Shown here: piece after piece, positions 1 to 7,265 of the stretch
How the letters are laid out: every line of letters begins with the position of its first letter
Numbering within the stretch: position 1 is the first letter of the stretch
From: Bacteroidales bacterium
GTDB taxonomy: Bacteria > Bacteroidota > Bacteroidia > Bacteroidales > WCHB1-69
Reading direction: 5' to 3'
DNA length: 36,595 nt
Assembly (NCBI GenBank): GCA_016290715.1
Contig: JAEEUY010000094.1
Span: 1 to 36,595, forward strand
Program-made: the position numbers and the translations under genes
The notes under the pieces: generated by a model
The model's input: only the letters and a program-made list of their open reading frames with translations
Database searches by the model: none
What the model was told of the DNA's origin: nothing

Positions 1-219
1 AAGGCTATCGAGGATCTGGCTTCCAATAAGGAAACGATGATGCAAGCCGACAGGGCATACAATATTGTAAAAAAGCAGTTCGAGGTTGGAATGGCTACAT
101 GGTTGGATTTGAATTCAGCTGAATTGGCACTTACCCAATCCCGATTGTTATACAATCAATCGGTATATAATTTTCTGACTGCCAAAGCAGAACTTGATTC
201 GGTTTTAGGAAATGAGTAA
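1..219 (+). CDS. TolC-family outer membrane efflux protein, C-terminal fragment
   Basis: The frame is open from the first base and ends at TAA 217-219, so only the last 72 residues are present. They are helical and rich in Ala, Gln, Glu and Asn. Phrases such as 'AYNIVKKQFEVGMATWLDLNSAELALTQSRL' segments ('FEVGMATWLDLNSAE') are typical of the last coiled-coil repeat of OEP/TolC family proteins. By family knowledge the protein forms the outer-membrane channel of a tripartite exporter. The next gene, 23 bases on, is the matching periplasmic adaptor, so this is the 3' end of an RND-type efflux operon whose earlier part lies left of the window. The substrate cannot be told. The reading frame begins outside the window, so no start is called. 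Confidence 0.85.
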   Translation, partial: KAIEDLASNKETMMQADRAYNIVKKQFEVGMATWLDLNSAELALTQSRLLYNQSVYNFLTAKAELDSVLGNE

Positions 220-242
220 AGTAAATATATAAGTAAAAAGTA

Positions 243-1265
243 ATGGAAATGAGAAAGTTACAAGTGGGATTATTTTTTGTGTTGATGACTTTGATGGTGG
301 TTTCCTGTAATAAAAAACAAGAAAATGCAGAAGTTAAAAATGTAGAGGAAAAACCAAAAATTAAAGTTGAACAGGTTGAAGCTCAGGATGTTGAACAATT
401 ATATGAATACACTGCCATCGTTCAGGCGGAAGCGGTGAACAATATTGCCCCGACCATTGCCGGCCGCATCGAAAAGATTTTTGTGGAAGTGGGCGATCGG
501 GTAAAACAAGGACAGAAACTGGTGCAGATGGATGCCAGTAATCTGACACAGACCAAAACCCAATTGGATAATTTGGAAGTTAATTTTAAACGTATAGATG
601 AGTTGTATAAGGTTGGTGGAGTTTCAAAAGCCGAGTGGGACGCACAGAAAACGCAACTGGAGGTTACCCGCACCTCTTATCAGAATTTATTGACCAATAC
701 GCAATTGTTAAGCCCGCTGACAGGAGTGGTAACGATGCGTAATTACGATAGCGGCGACATATATACGGGCAATCCGGTTTTGCAAATCCAGCAGATTTCC
801 CCTGTTAAAATGAATATCAATGTTTCTGAAAACCAATTTACGAAAGTGAAAGCGGGGATGAGTGCGAAGGTTAGATTGGAAGTGTTTGATGGAGAAGAAT
901 TTAATGGTAAAGTTACGTTGGTCTATCCGACCATTGATGCTCGTACCCATACGTTTCCGGTAGAGGTGAGTTTGCCTAATGCCAACGGGAAAGTGCGTCC
1001 GGGAATGTATGCTCGGGTTACTATGAATTATGGCACTGTGAAACATGTGGTGGTTCCTGATAACGCCATCATTAAGCAACAAGGTTCGGGGGATCGTTTT
1101 GTATATATATATAAGGATGGGAAGGTTGCATACAAAAAAGTTGAGTTGGGCCGACGTATGGGAGATAAGTATGAACTTATTTCTGGCGTAGAAGATGGGG
1201 ATATGGTTGTGGTGGTAGGCTATACCAAATTGAAAGACGGAATGGAAGTGCAAGTGATAGAATAG
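243..1265 (+). CDS. RND efflux periplasmic adaptor (membrane fusion) lipoprotein
   Basis: A 340-residue protein of the HlyD/AcrA-like adaptor family, which links an inner-membrane RND pump to a TolC channel. The N-terminus is a lipoprotein signal: charged start, hydrophobic stretch and lipobox ending VVSC, with Cys22 as the lipidated residue. Next come the barrel-sandwich halves ('AGRIEKIFVEVGDRVKQGQKLVQMD' region near 75-100 and 'LLSPLTGVVTMRNYDSGDIY' near 155-175) around a short helical hairpin. A beta-barrel follows ('RLEVFDGEEFNGKVTLVYP'), then a membrane-proximal domain ending 'VVGYTKLKDGMEVQVIE'. It follows the TolC-like fragment directly. No RND pump gene follows, because a terminator comes next. 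Either the pump is encoded left of the window or this adaptor works with a distant one. Substrate unknown. ATG 249 is an alternative start two codons in. Confidence 0.9.
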   Translation: MEMRKLQVGLFFVLMTLMVVSCNKKQENAEVKNVEEKPKIKVEQVEAQDVEQLYEYTAIVQAEAVNNIAPTIAGRIEKIFVEVGDRVKQGQKLVQMDASNLTQTKTQLDNLEVNFKRIDELYKVGGVSKAEWDAQKTQLEVTRTSYQNLLTNTQLLSPLTGVVTMRNYDSGDIYTGNPVLQIQQISPVKMNINVSENQFTKVKAGMSAKVRLEVFDGEEFNGKVTLVYPTIDARTHTFPVEVSLPNANGKVRPGMYARVTMNYGTVKHVVVPDNAIIKQQGSGDRFVYIYKDGKVAYKKVELGRRMGDKYELISGVEDGDMVVVVGYTKLKDGMEVQVIE

Positions 1266-1288
1266 TTTATATCTAGTAAAATAGGATG

Positions 1289-1329
1289 ATGGGAGGAAAA
1301 TCGCAAGGTCGTTTCTCCCATTTTTTTTT
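1289..1329 (+). terminator. Rho-independent terminator after the efflux operon
   Basis: ATGGGAG plus AAA on the left (one bulged G) pairs with TTTCTCCCAT on the right, about ten pairs in all, and a run of nine T follows at 1321-1329. It lies 23 bases after the adaptor stop and separates that operon from the ribosomal genes. Confidence 0.8.
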
Positions 1330-1447
1330 GTGTAAAAAAAATAGCGGAGCACTTCTGTCAAATAATAAATGATACTGCTTTAAGAATCAATTTTTTACAG
1401 TTGAAAAAAAATATTTGTGCAAGATTATTTTACAAAGATTTTTTTTG

Positions 1448-1455
1448 TACTTTTG
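1448..1455 (+). promoter_or_regulatory. Bacteroidetes-type -7 element upstream of rplM
   Basis: TACTTTTG matches the Bacteroidetes primary sigma factor consensus TAnnTTTG exactly. I found no clear TTTG -33 box at the usual 19-21 base spacing. Transcription would start near 1460, giving a 5' leader of about 95 bases before rplM that holds the hairpin at 1514-1539. Confidence 0.55.
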
Positions 1456-1513
1456 CCGCCCGAAAACCGATTATTATCTTTTGGTTAGAAAAGGTAAAAA
1501 AAATTAAAAATTC

Positions 1514-1539
1514 GAGGCGTATGGGTGAAGATGCGTCTC
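1514..1539 (+). promoter_or_regulatory. Hairpin in the rplM leader, candidate ribosomal-protein autoregulatory element
   Basis: GAGGCGTAT (1514-1522) pairs with ATGCGTCTC (1531-1539) in nine consecutive pairs, two of them G-U, around the 8-base loop GGGTGAAG. No T run follows, so it is not a terminator. It ends 17 bases before the rplM ATG. Ribosomal protein operons are often controlled by the encoded protein binding the leader. That this hairpin does so is inference. Confidence 0.5.
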
Positions 1540-1556
1540 ACAATTAAAAATTGAAA

Positions 1557-2012
1557 ATGAACACATTAAGTTACAAAACAATTTCGGCTAACGAAAAAAT
1601 CGTCAAGAAAGAATGGGTTGTCGTTGATGCAGAAAATGCTGTAGTAGGTCGTTTGGCTACCGTTGTGGCACGTATTTTGCGCGGTAAAACCAAGACTTAT
1701 TATACCCCTCATTTCGATTGTGGGGATAATGTTATTATTATCAACGCAGAAAAAATCAGATTCACGGGTAATAAGATGGAGGATAAAGTCTATACCAGAC
1801 ATACCGGTTATCCAGGTGGACAACGTTTCAGAACGCCCAAAGAAGTGTTGAAGAAAAATCCTATCGGTATTCTTGAACACGCGATTAGAGGCATGCTCCC
1901 TAAAAACAGATTAGGAGATAAATTATATCGTAACCTTTATGTTTACGCAGGTCCTGAACATCCACACGAAGGACAACAACCCAAAATGATTAACATTAAC
2001 GAAATTAAATAG
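1557..2012 (+). CDS. rplM: 50S ribosomal protein L13 (uL13)
   Basis: Encodes large-subunit protein L13. Visible family features are 'KEWVVVDAENAVVGRLATVVARILRGK' segments near the N-terminus, 'DCGDNVIIINAEKIRFTGNK', 'TGYPGGQR', 'GMLPKNRLG' and 'LYVYAGPEHPHEGQQP' at the end. I start it at ATG 1557, giving MNTLSYKT and 151 residues, because Bacteroidetes L13 proteins begin with a very similar MxTLSYKT. An in-frame TTG at 1551 would add only two residues. L13 helps early large-subunit assembly. It is the first gene of an rplM-rpsI-rpsB-tsf group and is followed five bases after its stop by rpsI. The leader hairpin upstream may regulate it. Confidence 0.97.
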   Translation: MNTLSYKTISANEKIVKKEWVVVDAENAVVGRLATVVARILRGKTKTYYTPHFDCGDNVIIINAEKIRFTGNKMEDKVYTRHTGYPGGQRFRTPKEVLKKNPIGILEHAIRGMLPKNRLGDKLYRNLYVYAGPEHPHEGQQPKMININEIK

Positions 2013-2017
2013 TAAAA

Positions 2018-2404
2018 ATGGAAGTTATTAATACACTCGGAAGAAGAAAAACCGCTGTCGCAAGAATTTATATGAAAAAAGGAAGCGGTCAAATCACGAT
2101 TAACGGCCGTGATTATAAAGAATATTTCCCATTGGCTACAACACAATATGTTGTGGTACAACCTCTTCAAATTGCTAACGCAGAAGGTCAATACGATATC
2201 AAAGTGAATCTTGATGGCGGTGGTATCTCCGGGCAAGCTGAAGCGCTCAGTCTGGCTATCTCAAGAGCTTTGGTGGAAATGTTCCCGGATGTGCGTCCAG
2301 CGTTGAAAGTAAAAGGCTTGCTCCGCCGTGACCCACGTATGGTTGAACGTAAAAAACCTGGTCAACCTAAAGCCCGTAAAAGATTCCAATTCAGCAAACG
2401 TTAG
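2018..2404 (+). CDS. rpsI: 30S ribosomal protein S9 (uS9)
   Basis: A 128-residue small-subunit protein, normal length for the family. It opens 'GRRKTAVARIYMKKGSGQITING' and includes 'GGGISGQAEALSLAISRAL'. The basic tail 'GQPKARKRFQFSKR' ends in the Lys-Arg that in known structures reaches the P-site tRNA. It lies five bases after rplM, the near-universal pairing of L13 and S9, and shares its transcript. A 104-base structured spacer separates it from rpsB. Confidence 0.97.
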   Translation: MEVINTLGRRKTAVARIYMKKGSGQITINGRDYKEYFPLATTQYVVVQPLQIANAEGQYDIKVNLDGGGISGQAEALSLAISRALVEMFPDVRPALKVKGLLRRDPRMVERKKPGQPKARKRFQFSKR

Positions 2405-2445
2405 TATTCGGGATTTAATAAAAGGAAATTATAGTTTAGTATCGA

Positions 2446-2480
2446 AATTGTTGAGACTTCTTCGGAACTACTTAACAATT
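2446..2480 (+). promoter_or_regulatory. UUCG-capped hairpin between rpsI and rpsB, candidate S2 leader or processing element
   Basis: AATTGTTGAG (2446-2455) pairs with CTTAACAATT (2471-2480) in ten pairs, one of them G-U. Inside it TTC-TTCG-GAA folds as a small stem with the very stable cUUCGg tetraloop. No T run follows, so intrinsic termination is unlikely. Just upstream, TAGTTTAG (2432-2439) matches seven of eight positions of TAnnTTTG, with a TTCG 21 bases further up. If that is a weak promoter, the hairpin would sit at the 5' end of an rpsB-tsf mRNA. Confidence 0.45.
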
Positions 2481-2508
2481 GATTTTAAGAATGTAAACAA
2501 ATAAAAAA

Positions 2509-3393
2509 ATGACAAACGTAACTTTTGAACAATTATTAGACGCAGGGTGCCACTTTGGTCACTTGAAAAGAAAATGGAACCCTAAAATGGCTCCTTACAT
2601 TTTTATGGAAAAAAATGGTATTCATATCATTGACTTGCATAGAACTGTAGAAAAATTGGACGAAGCATGTGCCGCTGCAAAACAAATCGCTAAATCTGGC
2701 AGAAAAATCTTATTCGTTGCCACTAAAAAACAAGCCAAAGATACGGTAGCAGAATTAGTTAAATCTGTAGAAATGCCATACGTAACGGAACGTTGGCCTG
2801 GCGGTATGTTAACCAACTTCTTCACCATCCGTAAAGCCGTTAAAAAAATGAGCGACCTTGAAAAACTGATCGAAGGTTCTCAATTTAGCAACCTCTCCAA
2901 AAGAGAAAAACTTCAAATCCAACGTGAAAAAGCAAAATTGGAAAAGAACTTGGGTTCCATCAAAGATTTGCAAAGACTTCCAGCTGCTGTTTTTATCGTT
3001 GATATTTTGAAAGAACATATTGCTGTAGCAGAAGCTCATCGCTTGAATATCCCTACTTTTGCTATCGTGGATACCAATTCTAACCCTAACCTCGTTGATT
3101 TCCCTATCCCCGCTAACGACGATGCTTCTAAATCCATCTCTGTTATCGTAAAGGCAATCTGTGATGCCATCGCTGAAGGGCTTGCTGAAAGAAAATACGA
3201 TAAAGAAAATAATGTAGTGGAAGAAGAAGCGGAAGAAGGTGAAAACTTCACTCAGGTGGAAGAAGAAGAGGAAGTGGAAACCAACACCAAAGAAGGTGGC
3301 CGCGTTAGAAAAGTAAAAGACGTTACTAACGACGAAGCTACCGATGGACGTAGAAAAAGAACCAAAATCTCTTCCAAACCCGCTACAAAATAG
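2509..3393 (+). CDS. rpsB: 30S ribosomal protein S2 (uS2) with acidic C-terminal extension
   Basis: A 294-residue S2. The core is clear: 'FEQLLDAGCHFGHLKRKWNPKMAPYIF' segments at the N-terminus, 'FVATKKQAKDTVAE', 'ERWPGGMLTNF', 'LPAAVFIVDILKEHIAVAEAHRLNIP' and 'VDTNSNPNLVDFPIPANDDASKSI'. From about residue 230 it carries an extra tail of some 60 residues. The first part is very acidic (runs of Glu); the end is basic (RVRKVKD, GRRKRTKISSKPATK). S2 sits at the back of the small subunit and helps S1 bind. In a group that initiates mostly without Shine-Dalgarno pairing, a modified S2 is notable. tsf follows 37 bases later, the standard rpsB-tsf pair. Confidence 0.97.
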   Translation: MTNVTFEQLLDAGCHFGHLKRKWNPKMAPYIFMEKNGIHIIDLHRTVEKLDEACAAAKQIAKSGRKILFVATKKQAKDTVAELVKSVEMPYVTERWPGGMLTNFFTIRKAVKKMSDLEKLIEGSQFSNLSKREKLQIQREKAKLEKNLGSIKDLQRLPAAVFIVDILKEHIAVAEAHRLNIPTFAIVDTNSNPNLVDFPIPANDDASKSISVIVKAICDAIAEGLAERKYDKENNVVEEEAEEGENFTQVEEEEEVETNTKEGGRVRKVKDVTNDEATDGRRKRTKISSKPATK

Positions 3394-3430
3394 TTATAAT
3401 TAAGTATAAATTTTTAAAATACATATCATT

Positions 3431-4264
3431 ATGGTAAAAATTTCTGCAGCAGAAGTCAACAGACTTAAAATCGCTACCGGTATCGGTATGATGGACTGCA
3501 AAAACGCTTTGGTAGAAGCCGAAGGTGATTTCGAAAAAGCAATTGATATTTTGAGAAAAAAAGGTCAAAAAGTAGCCGCTAAACGCGCTGACCGCTTGGC
3601 TAACGAAGGTCGTACGATTGCAAAAGTAAATGCTGATGCAACCAAAGGTTACGTGATGGTTCTGAGTTGCGAAACCGACTTCGTGGGTAAAAATGCTGAT
3701 TTCGTTGCCCTTAGCGAAAAATTGATCAACGAAGCAATGGCAAAAGATATCAAAACACGCGACGAATTTTTAGCTCACTCATTCGACGGTATGACCGTTC
3801 CTGAACATCTTCTTGAAATGACAGGCAGAACGGGTGAAAAAATTGAACTTCCTGAATATAAGGTATTGGAAGCTACGCATGTTTGCGCATACAACCACAA
3901 CGGAAACCACATCTCTACTTTGGCTGGCTTTAACCTCGCTGGCGAAAAAGTAGAAGAAGCCGGTCACGAAGTGGCTTTGCAAATCGCTGCCATGAGCCCT
4001 CGCTACTTGAACGCGGAATCTGTTCCTCAAGCTGATATCGATCATGAACTTGAAATCGCTAAAGAAGCTATCCGTCAAGAAGGCAAACCAGAAAATATGG
4101 TTGAAAAAATTGCCATGGGTAAGTTGAATAAATTCTATAAAGAGACTACTTTGCTCGGACAAGAATATATTAGCGATAATAAAATGTCGGTAGCCGAATT
4201 TTTGAAAAAAGCAGATGCCAACCTCACTTGTGTTGCTTTTGAACGCGTGCAAATTGGTGGATAG
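3431..4264 (+). CDS. tsf: Translation elongation factor Ts
   Basis: A 277-residue EF-Ts, the guanine nucleotide exchange factor that recharges EF-Tu. The N-terminal UBA-like domain carries the family signature 'ATGIGMMDCKNALVEAEGDFEKAIDILRKKG' in segments near residues 12-45. It is followed by 'NEGRTIAKVNADATKGYVMVLSCETDFVGKN', the conserved TDFV motif that inserts near the EF-Tu nucleotide site. The C-terminal part has 'HEVALQIAAMSPRYL' and 'LLGQEYISDNKMSVAEFLK'. It is downstream of rpsB and ends the ribosomal group, with a strong terminator 19 bases after its stop. Confidence 0.97.
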   Translation: MVKISAAEVNRLKIATGIGMMDCKNALVEAEGDFEKAIDILRKKGQKVAAKRADRLANEGRTIAKVNADATKGYVMVLSCETDFVGKNADFVALSEKLINEAMAKDIKTRDEFLAHSFDGMTVPEHLLEMTGRTGEKIELPEYKVLEATHVCAYNHNGNHISTLAGFNLAGEKVEEAGHEVALQIAAMSPRYLNAESVPQADIDHELEIAKEAIRQEGKPENMVEKIAMGKLNKFYKETTLLGQEYISDNKMSVAEFLKKADANLTCVAFERVQIGG

Positions 4265-4283
4265 TCGTTTGCTGATGAATATG

Positions 4284-4313
4284 AAAAGGGAATCTTCGGG
4301 TTCCCTTTTTTTT
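4284..4313 (+). terminator. Rho-independent terminator after tsf
   Basis: AAAAGGGAATC (4284-4294) pairs with GGTTCCCTTTT (4299-4309) in eleven pairs with one wobble, around a cUUCGg tetraloop, and runs into eight T. Strong and unambiguous. Confidence 0.9.
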
Positions 4314-4349
4314 GTTTTTATGAACGCAAAAATAAAAACATGCTTCTTG

Positions 4350-4380
4350 TTTGTCATTTGAAAAAGATAATGTATCTTTG
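4350..4380 (+). promoter_or_regulatory. Full Bacteroidetes promoter (-33 TTTG, 19 bases, -7 TATCTTTG) for ftsX
   Basis: TTTG at 4350-4353 and TATCTTTG at 4373-4380 match both halves of the Bacteroidetes consensus with a 19-base spacer. This is the best promoter I can see in the window. Start would be near 4386, leaving about 34 bases of leader before the ftsX ATG at 4420. Confidence 0.75.
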
Positions 4381-4419
4381 CACGCTTAAAGGTAGGCTTA
4401 TTCATTAAATTTTTACGAA

Positions 4420-5313
4420 ATGGGTAAATATCCAGAATCTATTGACAGAATTACAAAGGCACGGCTGGCATTTTCTGCAGTCGGCTCTGTGGTAGCCATA
4501 GCTTTAACGATGTTCTTTATTGGCGTTTTGGTTTTCTTGGCTTTCTTTTCAACCCAATTTATCCGCGATATTTCAAAGAAATTTGAAATGGAAATACTCT
4601 TCTATTCCCAAGATGCCAATGTGAAAGAAGCCGATATTATCGCGTATGAGCAAACGCTAAAATTGCAGCCTTTTGTAGAGACTTCCCGCGTATCTTCCCA
4701 AAAAGAGAATACGGAAGAGGCTAAAAAAGCGGTCGGAAGTAACTACGAAGAGGTCATCCCGAATCCTATCAATGCCTCTATTGTACTGACCGTTAAGCCG
4801 GAATATGCGAGTGCTGACTCCATCGCCAAGGTAACACAGGAAATCAAGAAGAATCCGCAAGTGCAAGATGTGGAATATCCCGATTATATTTTGCAGATGA
4901 TCCAAGATAACTTTAAGCGTGTGCAATGGATCGTCTTTGGATTCTGCGCTTTCTTTATGTTTATCTCTTTAATGCTGATAGCCAACTCATTGCGTTTGAA
5001 TATTTATTCTAAACGATTTAATATCAAAAGTTTATTACTCATCGGCGCAACCCGTCGATTTGTTCGCAAACCTTTCGTGTTCAAAGGTTTTGTTCAAGGA
5101 ACATGGGGCGGATTTATTGCCGTTGTACTCTTGGCGGCACTTTTGTATGCAGCCCATTGCTATGTTCCGGAATTTGTGGATTTGTCTCAAGTTACGATGA
5201 TTGCCTATATTCTTACAGGCATTTTTATCTTTAGTGTTCTCTTTACGGTTATATCTTCACATCTATTTGTAAATAAATACATTAAAATTAATTCAGACAG
5301 ATTATATTTATAA
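4420..5313 (+). CDS. ftsX: Cell division protein FtsX (permease-like)
   Basis: A 297-residue FtsX-type membrane protein with the expected topology. A cytoplasmic start is followed by a first membrane segment near 21-46. An extracytoplasmic loop of about 115 residues carries the Glu/Lys-rich FtsX domain ('EMEILFYSQDANVKEADI'). Three more membrane segments lie near 167-190, 221-245 and 258-280, with 'IKSLLLIGATRRFVRKPFVFKG' between them. In known systems FtsX pairs with the ATPase FtsE and activates peptidoglycan hydrolases at the septum. No ftsE lies here, which is common in Bacteroidetes. It heads a run with DUF3098 and uppP, linking it to envelope growth, and is driven by the promoter at 4350-4380. 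Confidence 0.9.
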   Translation: MGKYPESIDRITKARLAFSAVGSVVAIALTMFFIGVLVFLAFFSTQFIRDISKKFEMEILFYSQDANVKEADIIAYEQTLKLQPFVETSRVSSQKENTEEAKKAVGSNYEEVIPNPINASIVLTVKPEYASADSIAKVTQEIKKNPQVQDVEYPDYILQMIQDNFKRVQWIVFGFCAFFMFISLMLIANSLRLNIYSKRFNIKSLLLIGATRRFVRKPFVFKGFVQGTWGGFIAVVLLAALLYAAHCYVPEFVDLSQVTMIAYILTGIFIFSVLFTVISSHLFVNKYIKINSDRLYL

Positions 5314-5316
5314 ATT

Positions 5317-5637
5317 ATGGCACAAGTTATTCAAACTGAGAAAAAAAGCACTCCTGTTTACGGAAACAAAAAACAAAAAAAATCTATTCCTCTTTTTGGA
5401 ATGGTGAACTATATACTCATGGTTGTCGGAGTCGTTGTTTTGTTTATTGGTTACATCACTTTGATGGGTGGCGGCACGGATAATCCAACAGAATTTAGTG
5501 AGGCTATTTTCAGTTCCCGGCGTATGGTGGCGGCTCCTATTTTAATGTTGTTGGGTCTGGTGATAGAAATTTTCGCAATTATGTATCACCCAAGAGCTAA
5601 AAAGGAAGAAGCCCCTAACAAGCCCCAAGCCGAATAG
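5317..5637 (+). CDS. DUF3098 family two-helix membrane protein
   Basis: A 106-residue protein with a basic N-terminus rich in Lys and Gln. A membrane segment ('YILMVVGVVVLFIGYITLMGG') is followed by a short loop with 'SSRRMVAAPILMLLGLVIEIFAIM', a second membrane segment, and a charged tail ending in Pro/Lys/Glu. The pattern and its place between ftsX and uppP match DUF3098, a Bacteroidetes family of unknown function. It starts three bases after the ftsX stop and ends two bases before uppP, so it is surely co-transcribed and probably works at the inner membrane. No catalytic motif is visible. Confidence 0.75.
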   Translation: MAQVIQTEKKSTPVYGNKKQKKSIPLFGMVNYILMVVGVVVLFIGYITLMGGGTDNPTEFSEAIFSSRRMVAAPILMLLGLVIEIFAIMYHPRAKKEEAPNKPQAE

Positions 5638-5639
5638 TA

Positions 5640-6434
5640 ATGGATTGGTTACAAGCAATTATTTTAGGCCTTATCCAAGGATTAACAGAATTTCTTCCTG
5701 TTAGCAGTAGTGGGCATTTAATTATTGGTAAAGAGATTTTGGGTATCGAAGCTACTGAAAATGTGGCTTTCGAAATTGTAGTGCATGCTGCTACGGTTTT
5801 AAGTACAATTACCATCCTATGGCGAGAGATAGTGCAACTATTCGCTCAATTTTTTAAATTTAAATGGAATGAAGAAACGCAATATATTTGCAAAATCCTC
5901 ATCTCGATGATTCCGGTTTTTGTCGTTGGCATATTTTTCAAAGATTATGTGGAGGGCTTTTTCGGACAGGGGATCTTGTTGGTGGGAATCATGTTGCTGG
6001 TTACCGCTTTGCTGCTCGCCTTAACTCATTTTGTGAAGTTTAAGGAATATAAGGAGGTTGGGTATGGGACAGCTTTTATTATTGGTTTGGCGCAGGCGGT
6101 GGCGGTTCTCCCCGGCTTGTCCCGTTCAGGTTCAACGATCGCCACAGGCTTGCTTTGCGGTGTGAAAAAAGAATCAGTGGCACAATTCTCTTTCTTAATG
6201 GTGATTATCCCGATATTGGGAGAATGTTTCCTGAGTTTGGTGGGTGGCGATTTTTCTGCTGATGTTACGGGAATATCTGCTGTTTCGCTTATCTGTGGTT
6301 TCATAGCCGCCTATGCTTCGGGGTTGCTCGCCTGCAAGTGGATGATTAGTCTTGTGAAAAAAGCCAATCTGATTTGGTTTGCCGTGTATTGTTTGATCGT
6401 GGGTATCGTCGCCATTGTATTTGGCTGTATATAA
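5640..6434 (+). CDS. uppP: Undecaprenyl-diphosphatase UppP/BacA
   Basis: A 264-residue integral membrane phosphatase that recycles undecaprenyl pyrophosphate to the monophosphate carrier used for peptidoglycan and surface glycan synthesis. Both signature regions are present: 'GLIQGLTEFLPVSSSGHLII' near residues 10-30, with the conserved E and SSSGH, and 'LPGLSRSGSTIATGLL' near 157-172, with the conserved Arg and Ser. About eight hydrophobic segments are visible and the length is normal. It begins two bases after the DUF3098 stop. Its neighbours ftsX and DUF3098 fit an envelope-biogenesis operon. Loss or overproduction of this family changes bacitracin sensitivity in other bacteria. Confidence 0.93.
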   Translation: MDWLQAIILGLIQGLTEFLPVSSSGHLIIGKEILGIEATENVAFEIVVHAATVLSTITILWREIVQLFAQFFKFKWNEETQYICKILISMIPVFVVGIFFKDYVEGFFGQGILLVGIMLLVTALLLALTHFVKFKEYKEVGYGTAFIIGLAQAVAVLPGLSRSGSTIATGLLCGVKKESVAQFSFLMVIIPILGECFLSLVGGDFSADVTGISAVSLICGFIAAYASGLLACKWMISLVKKANLIWFAVYCLIVGIVAIVFGCI

Positions 6435-6448
6435 GATAATACGCTATC

Positions 6449-7234
6449 ATGAAAATCAAGGAAGTAATACAATTTTTAGAAACGAAATATCCTCTTGCTT
6501 GGCAGGAAGATTTTGATAATTGCGGGTTGCAGTGCGGAAATGCCGAACAAGAAATAACGGGGGTATTGGTTTGTTTTGAAATGTCGGATTACACCATTGA
6601 GGAGGCATTGAAAATGGGGGCTAATATGGTTATCTCCCATCATCCATTGATGTTGAAAAATGGAATCCGTCAGGTTGCTCCTGTCAATAGGGTAGGACGT
6701 ATTATTTGCAAAGCATTGGAAAATAGAATGGTTTTGTACGCTATGCACACCAATATGGATAGTGCGCCAACAGGAGTGAATACTTTTTTTGCTCAAAAAT
6801 TGAATTTGCAAAATGTCTCCGTATTGGCTCCCAATCCTGCTAATCTGGAAATAGGTCTGGGGCGTGTGGGTGATTTGGTTGAGCCTATGGAAGCCCTTCC
6901 TTTCCTTGCGTGGGTGAAAAAGACGATGGGGGTTAAGGTTTTGAAATATTTTGGAGATGAGGATAAGAAAATACGCAGAGTGGCCGTTTGTGGTGGCGGT
7001 GGGAGTTCTTTTATTCGTGATGCTATTGCTGCCGGTGCAGATGCCTATATCTCTGGTGATATCAAATACCACGATTTCCATGTGGCCGATCATCGCATGA
7101 TTATTGCCGACCTCGGTCATTTGGAAACAGAGCATTTTGTAAAAGAAATAATTTACAACGAATTAAAAGAAAATTTTACTAACTTTGCCGTTCATTTCTG
7201 TGAAAAGGAAATGATGCAGATAAAAGTTTTATAA
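6449..7234 (+). CDS. Nif3-like dinuclear metal centre protein (DUF34)
   Basis: A 261-residue Nif3/YbgI/YqfO-family protein. Metal-site motifs visible are 'DNCGLQCGN' near residues 22-30, 'VISHHPLM' near 62-70 with the paired histidines, 'AMHTNMDSAPTGVN' near 98-112, 'YISGDIKYHDFHVAD' near 202-217, and 'DLGHLETEH' near 222-230. Family members form ring-shaped hexamers with two metals per subunit; several roles have been proposed and none is settled. It lacks the PII-like insertion found in longer homologues. It is 14 bases after uppP and 31 bases before a zinc-ribbon coiled-coil gene. That partner is often next to nif3-like genes in bacteria, which suggests a shared process. Confidence 0.88.
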   Translation: MKIKEVIQFLETKYPLAWQEDFDNCGLQCGNAEQEITGVLVCFEMSDYTIEEALKMGANMVISHHPLMLKNGIRQVAPVNRVGRIICKALENRMVLYAMHTNMDSAPTGVNTFFAQKLNLQNVSVLAPNPANLEIGLGRVGDLVEPMEALPFLAWVKKTMGVKVLKYFGDEDKKIRRVAVCGGGGSSFIRDAIAAGADAYISGDIKYHDFHVADHRMIIADLGHLETEHFVKEIIYNELKENFTNFAVHFCEKEMMQIKVL

Positions 7235-7265
7235 TATTGATAATCAATATAATATAAATATTATT

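Noticed and set aside
708..1361. Open frame of 217 codons on the minus strand across the adaptor gene
   Set aside because: It is antisense to a clear adaptor lipoprotein, runs through the terminator, and its product is rich in His, Arg and Ile with no domain pattern.
6476..7135. Open frame of 219 codons on the minus strand within the Nif3-like gene
   Set aside because: Shadow of a well-supported plus-strand gene; composition is random-looking and no promoter is seen.
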